From Pyrrhoderma lamaoense (taxonomy: Eukaryota; Basidiomycota; Agaricomycetes; Hymenochaetales; Hymenochaetaceae): DNA of 64,000 nt. The DNA is taken from the NCBI GenBank assembly GCA_002794735.1, contig NBAZ01000002.1, positions 186,001 through 250,000 of the forward strand, written 5' to 3'. Positions 12,940 to 25,832 of this stretch are shown here, in pieces. Position 1 is the stretch's first letter. Every line of letters starts with the position of its first letter. The notes beneath the pieces were generated by a model. That model worked only from the letters and a program-made list of their open reading frames with translations. It had not been told where the DNA came from and did no database searches. The position numbers were made by a program, and so were the translations under genes.

Positions 12940-13243
12940 GTTTGCTTCAGATTCTTATGTGAATGTCAACGAAACCACCTTTCAGCTTGTGCGCTGTAAC
13001 CTTATATACAACTCGAGCTCAGCTCAGTCAACGAGTGATTAAGTCGACCTTGTCGTCGTAGGTGGAGACACGACGTATTTGATGATAGTTACGGTATTAA
13101 AGAGACCCGTGAGACGCGCGGTGTCTACACAAGTGTTCTGTGATGCAACAGCACGCGAATGACGCGACTTTATGGCCCGAGACTATTGCTATTTACACGG
13201 CCTCCACGAATAAAAACTTTGACTCCGGATCTGTTGCTTTACA

Positions 13244-14556
13244 ATGGCAAACAAGCGTGAAAAGCCCGTCCATTCGCTATTTGCTGGTGCAACAGCCGGT
13301 GCAGTTGAAGCGTATGCAGTTCTTCTAAAGTTAATTATGTGTCAAAGTTTTTATATAGCTTCATGCATTTAGGTTTATAACGTATCCCACGGAATTCGTC
13401 AAGACTCGTTCACAGTTCGGAGGAAAAGTTAGTTTGTCTATAATGCTCAGACTTCAACTTTAGCTAATGGCCGTAGAAAGAAAAACCAATTGCAATTATA
13501 AGAGAGACTTTCAAGACTAAGGGTATCACAGGACTTTACTCTGGTTGTTCTGCCCTCGTAGTTGGCAATGCCCTCAAGGCCGGAGTTCGGTTCCTGAGTT
13601 ATGATCATTTCAAACACAAACTTTCGGATAAGGATGGAAAGATTAGTGCCCCTCGAAGTCTACTTGGTATAGTCGTCACACTGTATTTTCAGTATTTACT
13701 GAAACATTAATCGCTTTTTTCTCACTTTTCAAACATACGCCTATAGCTGGTCTTGGAGCGGGCATGATGGAAGCCGTATTAGCCGTCACACCGTCCGAAA
13801 CCATAAAGTTTGTGTTGTACTTTTCTCCCTACTCGTACCTGGGTTTTGACAGTCTTAACATCTAGAACAAAGCTTATTGACGACGCAAAGCGACCAAACC
13901 CACAATTCAGGGGTCTTATTCACGGAACATCATGTATCATAAAGCAAGAAGGGATACTTGGGATATATCGAGGTCTCTTTCCAGTAGTAAGCTCTAATGT
14001 TTTTCTCTCTATGTACAGGGTGTTGTGTGTTTATATGCAAATTTGCTACAGATGATGCGTCAAGGAGCTAACTCCGCTGTGAGATTCACAACGTATACAA
14101 CTCTTAAGCAATTCGTTCAGGGCAATGCTCGACCTGGTCAACCCATACCAAGTAGCATCACCTTTGCTATAGGTGCTATAGCTGGGCTTGTAACTGTCTA
14201 TACTACGATGCCTTTAGAGTAAGCTAATTTCAAGTTTTCTTACCCTTATAATCTCACCAACTAATTGTTTTCAGTGTGATAAAGACTCGGATGCAAAGTC
14301 TAGAAGCCCGCCAACAATATCGAAACTCCTTCCACTGTGCATATAGGATTTTTACCGAAGAAGGCCTATTCCGGTTCTGGACCGGCACCACTCCCCGACT
14401 TGCCCGATTAGTTGTGAGTTTCGGCAGATTTTCTTCTCTCATTGTTTTATTTGACTTCTCATACTGACTCGCTTATAGCTGAGTGGAGGCATTGTTTTTA
14501 CCGTATACGAAAAAATAATTGGTGTTATTGGGGGACGGGACGAAGCCAAGCAATAA
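13244..14556 (+). CDS. CTP1: Mitochondrial tricarboxylate (citrate) carrier
   Basis: This carrier exchanges citrate or isocitrate for malate across the inner mitochondrial membrane and feeds cytosolic acetyl-CoA and lipid synthesis. Eight exons (13244-13311, 13373-13427, 13477-13666, 13747-13807, 13866-13986, 14052-14218, 14275-14413, 14479-14556) join in phase to 292 residues, normal for the family. The three Solcar repeats are visible through their signatures YPTEFVKTR, TPSETIKTK and MPLDVIKTR. The citrate-carrier-specific stretch MMRQGANSAVRFTTY is present. The frame is intact throughout. The gene is divergent from ERG24, so both may share the 13 kb promoter region. Confidence 0.95.
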
Positions 14557-14832
14557 AGGACTACCTAAATTATCACTATCTCTTTCTCACTTTGCACACC
14601 CTTCAGTACGATAAAACAAGTCTTAGTTATCGAAGAAACTCATCTTTTTGTGACGCCTTATTCACTTGACCTCGACTTCGATTATTCTTATACCAGCTCG
14701 TTACCGACATAGTAAGTAGTTAAAATGTGCTTTTGATGCTTTCATCTCTTCGGGAAGTCTCATGATTGCACCCGGTTAATGGTGAAGGAGCTACATTGCA
14801 GCACAAGACAACTAACTGTTATGTTACACGAA

Positions 14833-15891
14833 CTATAAACCTATTATAGTGATTGAACGGCTTATGCATACTTCTGTGAGGTACTCTATCTGTTCAGGGT
14901 CATGTCCCAAACCTAGTAGTCTAATCTTTTCCAGGTTGGGAAGTAGATGTGTATTTCCTAACACTTCAATGAGTTCATTGATGATACTGTTTTCCGTTGA
15001 AGACGTCACAATATAATCTATTTCATTCAACTTTGGCATCTTTTGTAGACTGTAAGGATGAATAATTGTGAATGATGAGCGGAAGATGACCAATTCAGGA
15101 AGCGTTGGGAATTGTGATTCAACGGAGTTACGTTCCAATTTGCTTATACCATTCAATCGGAGTGACTGGAGAGTTCCAGCCCAATTTTCTAAGCAGGAGA
15201 ACAATGCCATGAGAATCTCCTCGTCTCTATTCTCAACACCATTCACTGAAAAGACCTCAATCGGAGCTTTTAGACAAGAGAGATCCACAAAACCCCTTGC
15301 AGTGAATTTCGTACCGTATATCTCTAGACGTCGGAGACGATTACAATAGACAGGAGTATTATCCCAGGATAAGGGGCTATTGTCATATAGAATTGAGTAG
15401 TGCAGCTCTAGCTGTTCGATCTCAGGCCATCCGAGTAGAGAAGATAGAAGATCTGCTATGCCACAGAATCTTGAGACATATCTGATACGAAGCCACTTCA
15501 GCTGGCTGATAGTATCGATGCATCTGATCGAATCGACAAGAAAAACAGCGTCATTATGCGTGTAATTCTGGATTAAAGGGCCTATCACGTCCACAGAACG
15601 GACATTTGGAGTGATTAAAAGTAAGTTAGAAAACACCCGAAGATTGGATTCCCAGTTTTTTAGGCGTGGATTACAAGAAAGCTTTAGTATATGAACGAGG
15701 GTGGCTAAGTAGCTGTTGGACTTGAGGACTTGTAATGCAGCTAGTTTAACGGGAAGAAACCTATACAATACTCTCTCGGCAGCGATTTTCCATGATTTTG
15801 ATACTAGGAGTAGGGGCAAGATATCTTTGGTTGTTTCATTTGCATGTTCAGCAATTTTATCAATCAATTCTTGAGGTAGCTTCGCCGCCAT
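14833..15891 (-). CDS. F-box/LRR-like protein
   Basis: A single 352-residue intronless frame opens with an F-box-like helix set (LPQELIDKIAEHANETTKDI, then LLLVSKSWKIAAERVLYR). The rest has leucine-rich character with irregular LRR-type strands, for example LRRLEIYGTKFTARG and LQSLRLNGISKLERN. Such proteins are expanded in Agaricomycetes. They are presumed substrate adaptors of SCF ubiquitin ligases, with the F-box binding Skp1. The substrate is unknown. It converges on CTP1, with 276 bp between stop codons. The frame is complete, and the ATG at 15891 precedes the F-box by only three residues. Confidence 0.8.
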   Translation of the reverse strand: MAAKLPQELIDKIAEHANETTKDILPLLLVSKSWKIAAERVLYRFLPVKLAALQVLKSNSYLATLVHILKLSCNPRLKNWESNLRVFSNLLLITPNVRSVDVIGPLIQNYTHNDAVFLVDSIRCIDTISQLKWLRIRYVSRFCGIADLLSSLLGWPEIEQLELHYSILYDNSPLSWDNTPVYCNRLRRLEIYGTKFTARGFVDLSCLKAPIEVFSVNGVENRDEEILMALFSCLENWAGTLQSLRLNGISKLERNSVESQFPTLPELVIFRSSFTIIHPYSLQKMPKLNEIDYIVTSSTENSIINELIEVLGNTHLLPNLEKIRLLGLGHDPEQIEYLTEVCISRSITIIGL

Positions 15892-16423
15892 ACATACTCA
15901 GATGCCTTGAACTAAATTATCTGCACGTTAATATCGTTATTGCTATCCTCTGATGCTTGCATACATTTATGCAATGTTAAGAGTATGATATACTTACTTT
16001 GCGTGCATATAACTTCGGGATAGTTCTCACAAATACAAACTGCGTGATTAATATATGTGTCACAACAATAATTAAACGTGACATCCTATATTGAGGATAT
16101 GCTAATTTGTCTAGTCTGTTGTAATCTACGAGTACAAATGTGCATTGTACAAAGCCATGGCCAACGTGTAGTAAGGCTGATATTCAGTAAACCTAGGCTA
16201 TTGACTAACCAGTTAAGCCACCACATCCGACTTCGCATGAAATGACTATTTTAATTATAGAGTGTATGCTTATTAGAAGCGGTCGCACTAGAACGGTTTT
16301 CAGAGTGCTTCTTTCGCTTCCGCCTTTGCTCGCCGGCATCATCATTTTGCACGCACCTTTGTTCGAGTGTGAATCCTTCATATCGTAAACACTCACTCCT
16401 ACAATTCAGTACAAGGTCTCACA
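15892..16423. other. Intergenic, divergent promoter region
   Basis: No coding signal was recognised between the divergent F-box and HEM4 genes. A short minus-strand frame at 16205-16396 looks accidental. Confidence 0.4.
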
Positions 16424-17690
16424 ATGGGTGTAAAGCCAACGCACGTCTTGCTTCTACGTGCGCCTAGTGAATCTACCGACGACGCCGGCCCGAATAGCAC
16501 AGCTGGCAAGGGAACAGCCGTGGTGGCGGCAGACCCTTATGAGAAGCTAATCGCAGAGAACTATTCAGCTGGTGTTACCTCCATACCTGTATACGCATCT
16601 GAACAAACTCTCGAAGAACTCAAATGGATAATCGAGTCTGGCCCTGCATTTCATGGTTATCAAGGTGTTGTAGTCACGAGTAAACGAGCGGTAGAGGCTT
16701 GGAGCGCCGCGTCTCAAGCGCTTTTGCAGTCAAAAGATGGTCACGGTGCGAAGACACTCATTTTCTCAATCTAATAAATGTATGAACAACGTTGTAACCG
16801 GCATCATCCACAGGTGTTTGGGAAGATATTCCCTTCTACGTTGTTGGCGCTGCGACATCAAAGGCAGTTCATGAACTGAAAAGTGTACTTCCAATGCACT
16901 CGTCCCAAAACAAATACTTGGAGGTCAGGAGACTGGGACTGGGGAGCTTCTTGCGCGCTTCGTTTTAAAGAAAGTTTTAGAGCAACGTGAGCAACAATTT
17001 GAATCAAGGAGCCTCTCCAGTCCTTCAGTTCTCTCGTTCGGCGTAAAAGACAACCTTAGGACGGATCAAAACTCCGATATAACTGCTGTAGATCAAGATG
17101 CAGTTGCGCAACGTCAACGAGGTCTCAGTTGCGCTCGTGCACTACGTCCAACAAAATTGCTATTTTTGGTTGGGGATAAAACTCGGGACATTCTCCCTAA
17201 AATTCTAGAAGAAGAAGCTCCAGACATAATCGAGTTAGACTCAGTACAGGTATACAGAACTGCGCCCTCATCATCGCTAAGCTCAGATATAAGAGTAGCT
17301 ATCCAAACTCAACCAAAAGGTATTTGCTTCCGCTGTCATCATTATATTCTCAATTCTCCGAAAACTAAAAAAGATCTATGCTACCCAAACTCAGTGAAGA
17401 ACTGGTGGATCGTGTTTTTCGCCCCTTCTGGTGTCGACAATGCACTACCGTTCCTTTGTGAGCATTTTACTCTCACAAGTGGCTCGTCCGCGGGATCTCC
17501 TGCTTCATCAACCTCTAGTTTACAGAAGAAACTGATGGGAAAGCCGAAAGGCCGACCAGTTGCACGACTAGCTGCTATCGGACCAACAACCGCAACTCAT
17601 ATTCGCGACGTTCACAAACTAGATGTTATTGCCGTAGCAACTAAACCAAACCCAGTAGCTCTTGTTGAGGCTCTCAAAACTGGAAAGTAA
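16424..17690 (+). CDS. HEM4: Uroporphyrinogen-III synthase
   Basis: The enzyme cyclises hydroxymethylbilane to uroporphyrinogen III in cytosolic heme synthesis. Exons 16424-16745, 16814-17319 and 17395-17690 give about 374 residues. Family hallmarks are VLLLRAP at the start, GYQGVVVTSKRAVEAW, DIPFYVVGAATSKAV, LGGQETGTGELLARFV, LLFLVGDKTRDILP, and near the end VARLAAIGPTTATHIR. One base is missing at 16903-16910 (CCCAAAA run): adding one C or A joins the frame and restores the GQETGTGE motif. With that base the intron phases all agree. Splicing out 41 bp would also keep frame but would delete part of the motif, so I prefer the deletion. Confidence 0.9.
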
Positions 17691-18181
17691 TTGACGCATC
17701 GAGAACGAGAAACTAAGTGTATCATATACTCATCCGTGCTGTTTTTGGATTTTCTAAAGGATTTCTATCATATCGTTTCATTATCAGTAATTCATTTCGC
17801 TAAAATTAGCTCGTTTCTTTTTTTATGTTCTCCGATCCGATCTTTTTTCAATCGCCGTGGTCTTGCATTCACCTTCTATTTGCTATTGATATAATTAAAT
17901 TTGTGTACCATTCTTGGAACTATTCGATGATACAGATAGGGCTCCCCACTTAATTCAAGTAATAGTAACATTATACATATAATATGATCTCATTATTTGA
18001 TATTTGAACTATATTTGATCCGAGGAATGTTTCCAAAATCGCTTGATGACTAATTGAGTAATTACACAGCAACATCATGAACTCTGATCCGGTTCACGTG
18101 TATCCATTAAGATCTAAGAGTCTCCAAGAGGCATTCACATAAGGTCTCTTCTTCGTACTTCCATACCCATTGCTTGTGATC
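17691..18181. other. Intergenic between HEM4 and the large F-box gene
   Basis: AT-rich sequence without a recognised gene. It should contain the HEM4 3' UTR and the promoter of the next gene. Confidence 0.4.
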
Positions 18182-20694
18182 ATGTCTACCATACACTCAC
18201 ATAAATCACTGGCAGGAATGCCTGATGAAGTTCTTGCTCATATATTTTCCTTTCTTGATTACAGAGATTTATACACTGTTAGCCGTGTCAATCATCTTTT
18301 TCACCAAATCTATCTGAACTCCTCGGAGCTTCAATATGCACAAGCGCTCCAGATATCCGGGATGACAGACTACGACGAACTGCTACTCGATCACGACCAA
18401 CCTCATGTAACAGGCTCAGGAGCAATGAGCGTACACGACAAATTGAAGGAGTTACAACGATATGAATCTGCCTGGCGCATTCTTGGCTTGGGAAAAAGGG
18501 ACGAAAAATTCTTTGGGAGCAAAAGGACAACTATCGAGTTAAAACACCAGACTTCACATATTTACGATCTTTCTGCGGGCGTTTACTTACTTGGAGATTG
18601 TAAAGGAAACACAGGAACTCGTGATACGCATACACTAAGGGTCTTTGATTTGTCTACATGTGGAGATGCCCCGACTCCAGATAGAGTATTCATGGAAAGG
18701 GCAGATACAAGGAAGGAAGACTGGCCCGAACTTACGGTACCAACGGACATCGTTGATGTTGGTGTGTGTCTGGAGGAATTTGATTTGGTTGCAATCGTTG
18801 GCCTTGAAAGAGAGTGAGTTTCGTTTATTGCTACATTTATGTTTTTTGTTCAACCTCCCTACTTTCTTCAGTCCGAATAATATAGAGGATAAAGTATTTT
18901 TACACCTTCGTCAGCTTTCGACTGGTCTTCCTCATCCTTTAGCACGTGAACCAGACATCATACTAGGGAAAGCACCTCGCGTGTGGGGGAAAATGTCGAT
19001 CATGCTTGAGATTGTCGGTCCTCGCCTTGTCTTACTTATGACTTGGAGAGGACTGATTTTCGTTCAACATCGATCTGAAGCGGGGTGGGATACACTGTTA
19101 CTGTTGAATTGGTGGGATGGCCGCGTTATCCAGGTAATGACGTATCTTAGCCGGTGGATCTTCTAATTACTGAATTCGATGAACTGTATACAGAAAGAAT
19201 ATGCGCTTAATCAGACTTGGGAAGGATTTGTGTTTCTTTCTCCTGATCTCTTGCTTCTCCCAGAATATTCACGTATAAAGGGTCTTGACGTGATTCGTCT
19301 TCCTGATGTTACCGCACCATCTTCCACACATGCAGCAGAATGCAGCAGCTCCGAAACAAGCTCTAGTTCTACATCATCCATTCGTGACGTTGGACTAGGT
19401 CCTGACTCTGATAGTGACGCGAAACCTTTTGAACGCGTTTTTCACTTCGCGTTTCCGCTTCTCGAGTCTGTTGTCAGCATAATTGGCGTCTACTCTCGAG
19501 CAGAGCCGAATCCGTTCGGAAAGGCACATCCAGACTGGAATAGAAAGTGGTCATGCCTTCGTAGCAAACTACAAGGTGGGAATTCTACGAATGAATGCAA
19601 TAGACAAAGGAGGTTTGGGGCCCGGGGGCGCCAGGCTGTTGCGAAGCCTAATTATGAGAATTCTCTAATCCTTCTGAAATGTACATTCAGGGAGCTCAGT
19701 GACCAGCACCGACTTCTTAATGGTCAATGGGGTGTTGTCAGACATTCCTTATCTCTAGTAGTACATCGTAAATCTTTACTTGAGATCATGGACCGACACT
19801 ATGAGAAAGTTGGGACATCAGACTCTGTGGAAATTGACGAAGATTATACAAGTAATGATGACATTTTATCCGATTTGGATACAATCCGGCGTCTTGCGCC
19901 AAGCGGGACACAAGAAAGGCACAAGAAGTGGCTATCGACTCGAAAAAAGGTCCCAACTGTACCATGGTCAGAGTGGGGAAAAGTTGCACGATGGCACGCT
20001 GACGACAGGCACGTCTCAAATTGGATCACAACTAGTGCTGGACAACGCTATGTGGGCATTGATGATGACTGTTGTATTGTAGTGAAGGACTATAACCCTA
20101 ATAGTGTCAAAAGAGCAAGATATCTAGAGTCGGTAATATATCCCCATAAATCGCAAAACGCTATTATAACGGACGACTCGGATGACGACAGTGACTACCA
20201 ACCAAGTGAAAGCCTATCAGATGAAGTGGAGAACACAGAAGAGCTATCCATGGAGAATCAAGATGATTGCCTCGATGTAGAGATTATCTCAGATGAAGAA
20301 GCTAGTGCATTGAACTTGGCCGAAGGCAACGAAGAACAATCCCTCTTCCTTCTTGGGTAGACTCTTCCTGGAACAATGGGCAGATTGTAGACAAGTACAG
20401 CAACGATGAATTAGTGGAATTGAAACGCTTATTCAAAAGTGAAATCCCTCCACCACTCCCATGTGTTGAATTTGTTCAAGATTTTACCACGGATGAGCTC
20501 AGCATGATGCACATGCTTTACGATAGCTTATTGATGGATGAAGAGCGGATTATCGGTTTAAGGGTGAGTAAAAGCTCTTTTCGAAAATAATTCTGCCATT
20601 GTGTCTATGAACTGAAATATGAAATACGAATTTTTTGTTACAGCATAACGATCGGACTGGATCCATCTCCAAAATCGACGTCATCACACTATGA
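18182..20694 (+). CDS. F-box protein with acidic C-terminal region
   Basis: The N-terminus is a textbook F-box: LAGMPDEVLAHIFSFLDYRD, then LYTVSRVNHLFHQIY. The long remainder has no domain I can name. It includes a Ser-rich linker (SSSETSSSSTSSI), the block PNPFGKAHPDWNRKW and a very acidic stretch near 20170-20330 (DDSDDDSDYQPSESLSDE). Exons are 18182-18813, 18872-19133, 19194-20563 and 20644-20694, giving about 750 residues. A stop at 20358 is bypassed if the GGG at 20355-20357 is one base short; the alternative frame then runs on for about 70 codons to a clean GT splice site and a short last exon. It probably acts as an SCF adaptor. Confidence 0.78.
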
Positions 20695-21570
20695 TGACAA
20701 CATTAAACGGTGTTTTATAATCAATATATTTCTATAGTTAGAAATCTCCTTTCAAAGAACAAATAGAGTAACTATGAGTTTATATCCGGGTTTGTACTAG
20801 TATATAACGTCTGTATTTATATAACTGTATAATTGACATTTTTAATTATTAAAAGCATATAATTGGTCTGTTGAATTAATTAAATTTCGGTCAGTCCCAA
20901 AGACACATGTAAGTACACTAAATGTCTTTCATGAGATCTGTGATACATGCCAGTTCAAATTGGAGGAGGGAGACTTATTCACGATGTTGACAAGTAGATG
21001 TACTGTACTTGATACTCAACAACAAAGATACTCATAGCATACACGTCGTATAACTATATGAATAGATAAGAAAAGAAGTACGTAATTCGTCAAGATATCC
21101 TCACACAACTCGATTCCTTTTTCTCAAAAAAGCTTCTCATACAGAAAAAGAAGTTTCACGAGCCCTGTAGTAAGTAAGAGAGAGTCTAAGAGAGAAAGTA
21201 GCTAATGAGGATTCTTCTAGAGATCAATACAAAGACCTGACATTACTTCAATTAAAGCTATAATAGTCAGGAACCAGAAAAGCTAGGGTGAGTATCTTCC
21301 TTTAAGTCGAGGGATGTAGACTAATGATGAGACGAGTACCTTTTTTTGCATTTAGACTCGGAGGGTTTGTTCTTGTAGTGACATATATTCTGTTTGATGC
21401 ATATTTGTTTTACTTACAGGATAAAAACAATATAATATAATTGCCAGAACATGAGCGATAAGAACACTAGCAGCCAAAATCGACAATTTCACCCGCAATA
21501 CCGATCCTTTCTTATTTGTTAATGGGAATTGCATTTGACTGAACTACCTTTGATGCCAATATGAAATCTC
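20695..21570. other. AT-rich intergenic
   Basis: No gene was recognised. A 60-residue minus-strand frame at 21352-21534 has one hydrophobic segment but no other support. Confidence 0.35.
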
Positions 21571-22230
21571 TTGAGCGAGTATCTTACCTTGAGTTTACAA
21601 AGCTATGATCTTATGTATGTATTTCTCGCTTGTCGTCACGCTCTATTAGAACCGAATACATTTGGAAAAGCACATCTAATTGGAGCAGGAAATGGCTGTG
21701 ACTTCGTATTCAGCTGCAGAAAATCCTTTCAAAAAAAGGCCATTATATTCCGACTATGATTATTTGGCTCGCCTTACTACGACATATACGAGGAAGACGT
21801 TCCATATGACTTAAGATTAGGAGGTAGTGAGCCCTTCGGCTTCTGGGAAGCTACGATGCAGAACATGTAAAGCAACTAGTAGTTCATCACAGCGCACCAT
21901 TTGATTTTATGAGCCGAGGTCATAAGGAAGAAACAGCAGACAACAATGAAACACTTTCCCCCAGTCCTGAGTCTCCTATTTTGGAGTGTTGGTATAAAAA
22001 TCTGTTATTAGCTCGTAATAATACTGTATATGTACCACAGACAAGTCTGGAGAACATGTTTCCTATACGCTTTCAGAGATTCGTTTCTCCATATAGTGGG
22101 TAAAATAACTCTTAATAGCGTTGTAATGAGAGATAACGTTTCGCTGATCATGAAAAAGTGGAGTGCCCTTCCTGGAACACTACGAGAGTTGTGGATAGAT
22201 AATGAGGAGATGAATCATGCAATTTGGTAA
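21571..22230 (+). pseudogene. Decayed F-box-gene-like fragment
   Basis: About 50 bp at 21645-21700 matches the block coding PNPFGKAHPDWNRKW of the neighbouring F-box gene (about 19505-19555). Here it reads PNTFGKAH followed, after a one-base frame slip, by NWSRKWL and a stop. Downstream short frames remain open (MSRGHKEETADNN... at 21909-22103 and a 35-codon piece ending at 22230), but no complete gene can be assembled. It is best read as the remnant of a tandem duplicate, possibly mixed with unrelated sequence. Confidence 0.45.
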
Positions 22231-22651
22231 TTAAACCGCGAGTGTTACTTCTCGGTCTTAGAGTAAGTAACATTCAGTTATGGCTGTATATACGAGCTTC
22301 AGTATTGGTATATGTCAATCGTAATTTCTGTTGTAGCGCGATTACGACGAAACAGTTCCTTCTCCCATATTGAGTTTTACTATGCACAAGAAAAAGTGAA
22401 ATTGTGTTTAATTGATTCGTGATATGTAAAATCCAAATATAGAAATCGCTTCTCAACGGAACCTATTGATTGTGCGTAATTTCCATCAAAATTATGACGA
22501 TTCCCGTTTATTGCCACGGATGATAATTAGCTATTATTGTTGCCTTGTGGTAGACCGATTTATCATGCGACAAAAATGATTCTCAATCTTTTCTATCCCC
22601 TACCACGTCAAGTACTGCAGAGTCCATCCTTTCCCGAACGCTTGAGTAAAT

Positions 22652-23938
22652 ATGGGTCAAGTTCTGAAGAACATGTCGATGGGGGTAGCCCAGACTATGC
22701 CACCGAAGGCCACTTGGGGCGTCGACAACATTCCGGACCTCTCTGAAAAAACGGTCATTGTAACGGGGGAAGCGCAGGTATTGGACGTGAGACGGTGAAA
22801 GCACTGTTAGTGAAGAACGCAAATGTTTACTTGGCGGCCAGGAATAAAGAAAAGTCTGAGGCAACAATAAAGGTATTAAAAGAGGAAACAGGGAAAGAAG
22901 CGAAGTTCTTGCAGTTGGATCTGGCAGATTTAAAGAAAGTGAAGCAGGCGGCAGAAGAGTTCATGAGGTAAAGCATTTTCATCTTACTTTCTGTGAGATC
23001 TACAGCAAGGTCATTGAAATATTGGTGATAGCAAGGAGAAACAGTTGCATATTCTGTTCAACAACGCGTAAGCTCAACGATTTAGGAAGAATATATATTT
23101 CTAGCATGCCCGTTAACAAGTGTTGATACAGGGGTGTAATGATACCTCCTATTAGCCAATTAACTGCAGATGGTTATGATCTTCAGTTCGGGACAAACGT
23201 GCTCGGTACGTCTTTCTGGTCCTATATGACTAAGATTGTTGCTTATAGTCTAATTCTGGATTTTTCTATCAATAATAATAAGGCCACTTCTACTTTACCA
23301 AACTACTCCTTCCGTGCTCATCTCAACAGCCGAGTCTTCTCCCGAGAGATCTGTTAGAGTCGTCACAACTTCTTCTTCTGCCCATCTGTTCTGGTATCAA
23401 AAGATACGGTATGACACATTACGTGACACCCCTGAGCGCAAGAAACTTGGAACTCAGTTACTTTACGCCCAAAGCAAGTTTGTAAGTATTTAAGTGTATA
23501 TTCTTCAAGTTATCGATTCTTCTAAATATACTAATCCATCATTTACTGGCCCAATAGGGAAATATTCTCGTATCTAAAGAACTTGCCCGTCGATATGCAG
23601 ACAAAGGCATAGTCTCAACGTCTGTCAATCCTGGAAATATCAAGTCTGAACTTCAGAGATATACTTCTCCGTTCGTTGGATTCTTACTGGTAAGTCCAAG
23701 ATCCTAAATCTGTTCCAGATGGTTGCTCACCATAACAATCAAAGAAACCTTTACTATATCCGACTCTATGGGGGCTCTGACACAACTGTATGCTGGTACA
23801 GCTCCAGAAGCTCGTGATCAGAATGGAAAATACTTTATTCCTTGGGCACGGCTTGGGGACACCAGTAAGGATGCTCAAGATCCGAAAGTGGCTGAGAAGT
23901 TATGGGACTGGCTTGAGGAGCAAGTGAAAACTGTATAG
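22652..23938 (+). CDS. Short-chain dehydrogenase (retinol dehydrogenase-like), copy 1
   Basis: This is a classical SDR. It shows a Rossmann glycine motif ([17 protein letters not shown]), the NNAG motif ([20 protein letters not shown]), an active-site YAQSKF (Tyr-x-x-x-Lys) and a C-terminus ending WLEEQVKTV. Such enzymes use NAD(P) to oxidise or reduce alcohols and carbonyls; the substrate is not predictable. About five short introns are visible. Three one-base deletions interrupt the frame: the G5 run at 22765-22769 inside the glycine motif, about 23309-23314, and about 23761-23771. With each restored, the protein aligns along its whole length with copy 3 at 29607. It could be a pseudogene, but the identical type of lesion in essential genes argues for sequence error. 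Confidence 0.82.
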
Positions 23939-24309
23939 AAATAAGGACTCGGTATAGAGTAGCTCCGTTCCCAGTTTTTTTTGTTTTGCTTTGTACACGG
24001 TCTAGTGCTCCCAATCGTAGTATCTGAAATATCATCACCTAGGTCGGCGCCATTATGCTCAGATCTGGTCTTATTTCAATTATGACTCGGATGACTACTT
24101 CCTGCAGTGCTTTGGGTATATGCTCTGTGCATGTACTTCGTGTTCCGATATTAATAAATCATCAAGCAATCAATTGCTGCGCCGCGGGTTAGCCTAGCAA
24201 TACACAAACAAATATAATTACGGCGTTAGCTGAATTTCTCTTATAAACACCTATGCTCAACATAATAGGACTTTCCTTGGTTCTTAGCGAAGTAGTCTAG
24301 AGATCTCCT

Positions 24310-25832
24310 ATGGCGTCATATGAGACTCCTGCTGCAGCTTTCATTCCCTTAAGACGCCTAAATCACCCCCTTAATCCATCTGACTCTCTTGAGAAAGGTA
24401 TTCAAGGGTCAAATGATGGTAGTATGGATGATGAGTACTCGAGTTGTAGCGTCACTGTCATGCAGCCTAGGGAGGGCTTTGTCGTCGACGTGAACACTTT
24501 TCAAAGTCAAAATACTCCCTCCGTTGGCTTTACTTATCCTTATACATTCCCTCTCACTTCTAACTCCTCTCCAAACCTCAGCAAAATCTCCTTAAGCTCT
24601 AGTAGTGTCTCTGAACACCCTCAAGCAACTGACATGTTGATTTCGAATAACATGTCTATGCTTCCTCCAGAGAGTCACAGAACTCCAAGGAATATGAAAA
24701 GTGACAATGGTTCTGTTCGTAACATCCTGACCGGTTCTGCACATTCATCCATGGAATCCAATAGTGGCATTTTACATGACCTTGAAAATCTTGTATTATC
24801 TTCCCCAGTACTACCTACCACTTTCCCTGTCCCTACATCCTTCTACTCATCGAGTGACGATTATCATAATAGCTCTCAGATACGTTCCAGTGACTCAACC
24901 CGATCCGCAAGTCCGGAAACTAGTAACTACACTAGAATATATGATGCTCTGCCATTACAAACGGGACATATATCTCATGTTTCATCTTCCCATTCCGAAC
25001 AGAATCAAATAACTACTTCGTGGGCAAACTCAAGTCTCCCATCTAATGGAGGTGACGAAGAGCAAACGAAATCAAGCAGCTTCTTAACTACTCGTGCTCA
25101 CCATCATCCAGATGACACTGTCCTTGAAACTTTTCTAACTAGCCCTGGAGACTATAATACTTCTGCAGGCACCGTTATATCGACAAGCCATACTAATGGC
25201 CTTCATACTTTTCTTGAGAATCAGAAACTAGGTCGAAGTGGTTTCAGGCCAGTCATCACCTCAGAAGCCACAGCCACAGCCAGCCTAAATCGTCGACGTG
25301 CTTTACCGAGGTTCTCATGTCCTGTAGAAGGCTGTTGTAGCACTTTCACGAGGCGATTTAATCTAGATGGTAAGGCATGTGCTTCAATTGGATTTTGTCG
25401 CTCACTTACATGCGCATGTATACGAATCGGTGACTCAAATAGGGCATATGGATGCTCATGCGAATAATCGACCATTCGAGTGTGACTATCCTAGTTGTAA
25501 AAAACGTTTCGTTCGCAAACATGACTGCAGAAGACACAGAATCACACATAACAGGGACAAACCGTTTGTCTGCCCTGGTTGTCAGCGTACATTTCCTCGT
25601 AATGACTCCCTCAAACGCCATCGTGAGTCGTTTACTAGAATCATTCCAGTTTTGTATAAGTATAATAACAACCAAATTGATAATATTAGTCAGTGATTCC
25701 CGTTGTCAACGTTTTCAGTAGGTACTGCTTTCTTAAGGTTCGCTTCTACACTTGAGTCTATGTAGGCTTGGACGTCATCAGCACAGGAAGGCTCCCTATG
25801 TCTGCTCGGGTCTTATATTGAGCGCTGACTAG
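24310..25832 (+). CDS. C2H2 zinc-finger transcription factor
   Basis: A long Ser/Thr/Asn-rich N-terminal region of about 330 residues, probably regulatory, precedes three C-terminal C2H2 fingers. Finger 1 is split by an intron at 25370-25442 (CPVEGCCSTFTRRFN then GHMDAH). Finger 2 is CDYPSCKKRFVRKHDCRRHR. Finger 3 is CPGCQRTFPRNDSLKRH. A second intron follows at 25623-25765. The last exon gives a second His for finger 3 (RHRLGRHQH) only if one G is added at 25765; otherwise the frame ends without it. The protein should be nuclear and DNA-binding. It lies between SDR copies 1 and 2, so regulation of the neighbouring enzymes is possible but unproven. Confidence 0.8.
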